Source of the DNA: CALINF01 sp039980455
GTDB lineage: Bacteria; Pseudomonadota; Gammaproteobacteria; Pseudomonadales; Halieaceae
Length of the DNA: 64,000 nucleotides
Direction: 5' to 3'
Assembly: GCA_039980455.1 (NCBI GenBank)
Contig: JBDXCG010000003.1
Coordinates: 1,116,001 to 1,180,000, forward strand
How positions within the stretch are numbered: position 1 is the first letter of the stretch; the number at the start of each line of letters is the position of its first letter. The notes beneath the pieces are model-generated. The model was not told where the DNA came from and did no database searches. It saw only the letters and a list, made by a program, of their open reading frames with translations. Of the stretch, positions 63,272 to 64,000 are shown piece by piece. A program made the position numbers and the translations under genes.

Positions 63272-64000
63272 TTAGCTCGAGGATGAGGGCTGATTGATGT
63301 CGCTCTGAACAATGCGAAGACAGGGCTCGTCACCTTGATGCACCATTCCGTGGATCTCAATACCGCTATTGCTGCGATATAGATCGAGCAAAAAGCGTGC
63401 AATGTTCTCTGAAATCACTTGGCCTGGCACCAGTACGGGAATGCCAGGTGGGTAAGGCACAACTTGATCGGCACTCAATGCGCCAATAAGCGTCTGATTT
63501 AATTCGTGCTGCTCACCCGTTAAGGGTACATTGTGGGCCGGGCCGAAGTACGCCTTACGAGGCAGCATCGCTATGTCGCTAAGCGCTGGCAAGGATGATA
63601 CCCGTCGCCGCGTGCTTTCACGCACACCCGGCGCACTGGCAGCCAGCTTCTGCATTGCGCTAATAAAGCGCATGACTTTACTCTCTGTCGTTCCAAGGGT
63701 TACCAACACCGATATCGTGTTGTGCGTCACTTTCTCTACTTGAATACCAAAACCCTCAAACAGATCTAGCTGCATCTGCCTCGCACTGTAGCCTGAGGCC
63801 GAGACGTCGATACTCAGCTTGGTTGGATCTATTCGAATGTTGTCATCTGCTAACTCCTGGGGCAGCATGTCGGCCAGTGTCAGCACCCGGAACACGCTGG
63901 TGGCATCAATCGCTGCGCGCACCCTGCCGGCTATATCGATACAGCGTTCAAGTTGAGCAAAGCCTTCCATACTCATCTGCTTACGTGCCACATCCAGGCT
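63272..64000 (-). CDS. Orn/Lys/Arg decarboxylase, C-terminal part (cut by window end)
   Basis: The frame is open to the right edge, so the N-terminus lies outside. The ~243 residues visible are the C-terminal part of a fold type I basic amino acid decarboxylase. YSARQMQLDLFEGFGIQVEK, TLGTTESKVMRFISAM and the C-terminal VPYPPGIPVLVPGQ with the following tail match the family's small domain. The PLP lysine is upstream of the visible part. Substrate (ornithine, lysine or arginine) cannot be told from this fragment. The product would be a polyamine precursor. Confidence 0.9.
   Translation of the reverse strand, partial: SLDVARKQMSMEGFAQLERCIDIAGRVRAAIDATSVFRVLTLADMLPQELADDNIRIDPTKLSIDVSASGYSARQMQLDLFEGFGIQVEKVTHNTISVLVTLGTTESKVMRFISAMQKLAASAPGVRESTRRRVSSLPALSDIAMLPRKAYFGPAHNVPLTGEQHELNQTLIGALSADQVVPYPPGIPVLVPGQVISENIARFLLDLYRSNSGIEIHGMVHQGDEPCLRIVQSDINQPSSSS

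Noticed and set aside
1..64000. CRISPR arrays, tRNA or rRNA genes, and insertion sequences
   Set aside because: No regularly spaced direct repeats, no tRNA-like cloverleaf and no transposase-like protein were seen on either strand.

Overview
The window is a contiguous piece of a gammaproteobacterial chromosome of moderate GC content, with 50 protein genes recognised, two of them cut by the window edges (acnB at the left, a basic amino acid decarboxylase at the right). I saw no tRNA, rRNA, CRISPR array, transposase or phage gene. The gene order leuCDB-asd-fimV-truA-trpF-(trpBA)-accD-folC-dedD-cvpA-purF-metZ is the conserved block known from Pseudomonas and relatives. Together with tamAB, AraC regulators carrying an arabinose-binding-type N-terminal domain, and a DUF1302/DUF1329/YCF48/MMPL cluster, it suggests an aerobic, probably marine gammaproteobacterium of the Cellvibrionales/Halieaceae or Pseudomonas-like type. 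The lineage is inference.

Region 1 (1-7.5 kb) holds the acnB end with a strong terminator, then, on the minus strand, moxR-DUF58-tgpA (an envelope-associated ATPase/transglutaminase set), metZ and purF. Region 2 (7.5-21.4 kb) is the biosynthetic block: cvpA, dedD, folC, accD, trpA, trpB, trpF, truA, fimV, asd, leuB, leuD and leuC, all on the minus strand with short gaps or ATGA overlaps. A LysR gene faces leuC across a compact divergent control region in which two promoters share the same bases. Region 3 (22.3-30 kb) holds a hotdog thioesterase, a flavodoxin-like protein, a CurA-type reductase, rlmKL, a helix-turn-helix protein with a histone-like basic tail, and two coupled lipoproteins of unknown function. 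A 349-bp gap between convergent genes carries an inverted pair of perfect DnaA boxes.

Region 4 (30-46.8 kb) holds ppdK, a cupin protein, a DUF819 membrane protein, a class V aminotransferase, a YdjM-type membrane protein, an OmpA-type lipoprotein, a crotonase, tamB/tamA with an upstream methyltransferase, a two-domain PPK2 polyphosphate:AMP phosphotransferase and a one-domain asparaginase-like protein. Region 5 (46.8-53.7 kb) is a tight four-gene operon: DUF1302 (predicted outer-membrane barrel), DUF1329 (exported), a YCF48-like propeller and an MMPL/RND membrane protein. It looks like an envelope-spanning system for a hydrophobic substrate and is the best candidate here for a poorly described system. 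Region 6 (53.9-64 kb) holds putA, an alpha-methylacyl-CoA racemase facing an AraC regulator, an old-yellow-enzyme oxidoreductase, a dienelactone hydrolase, a thiolase and the decarboxylase fragment. The racemase, thiolase and reductase suggest breakdown of methyl-branched, terpenoid or sterol-type acids.

Many convergent gene pairs end within a few bases of each other, and three share a 4-bp stop overlap, so little room is left for conventional terminators.
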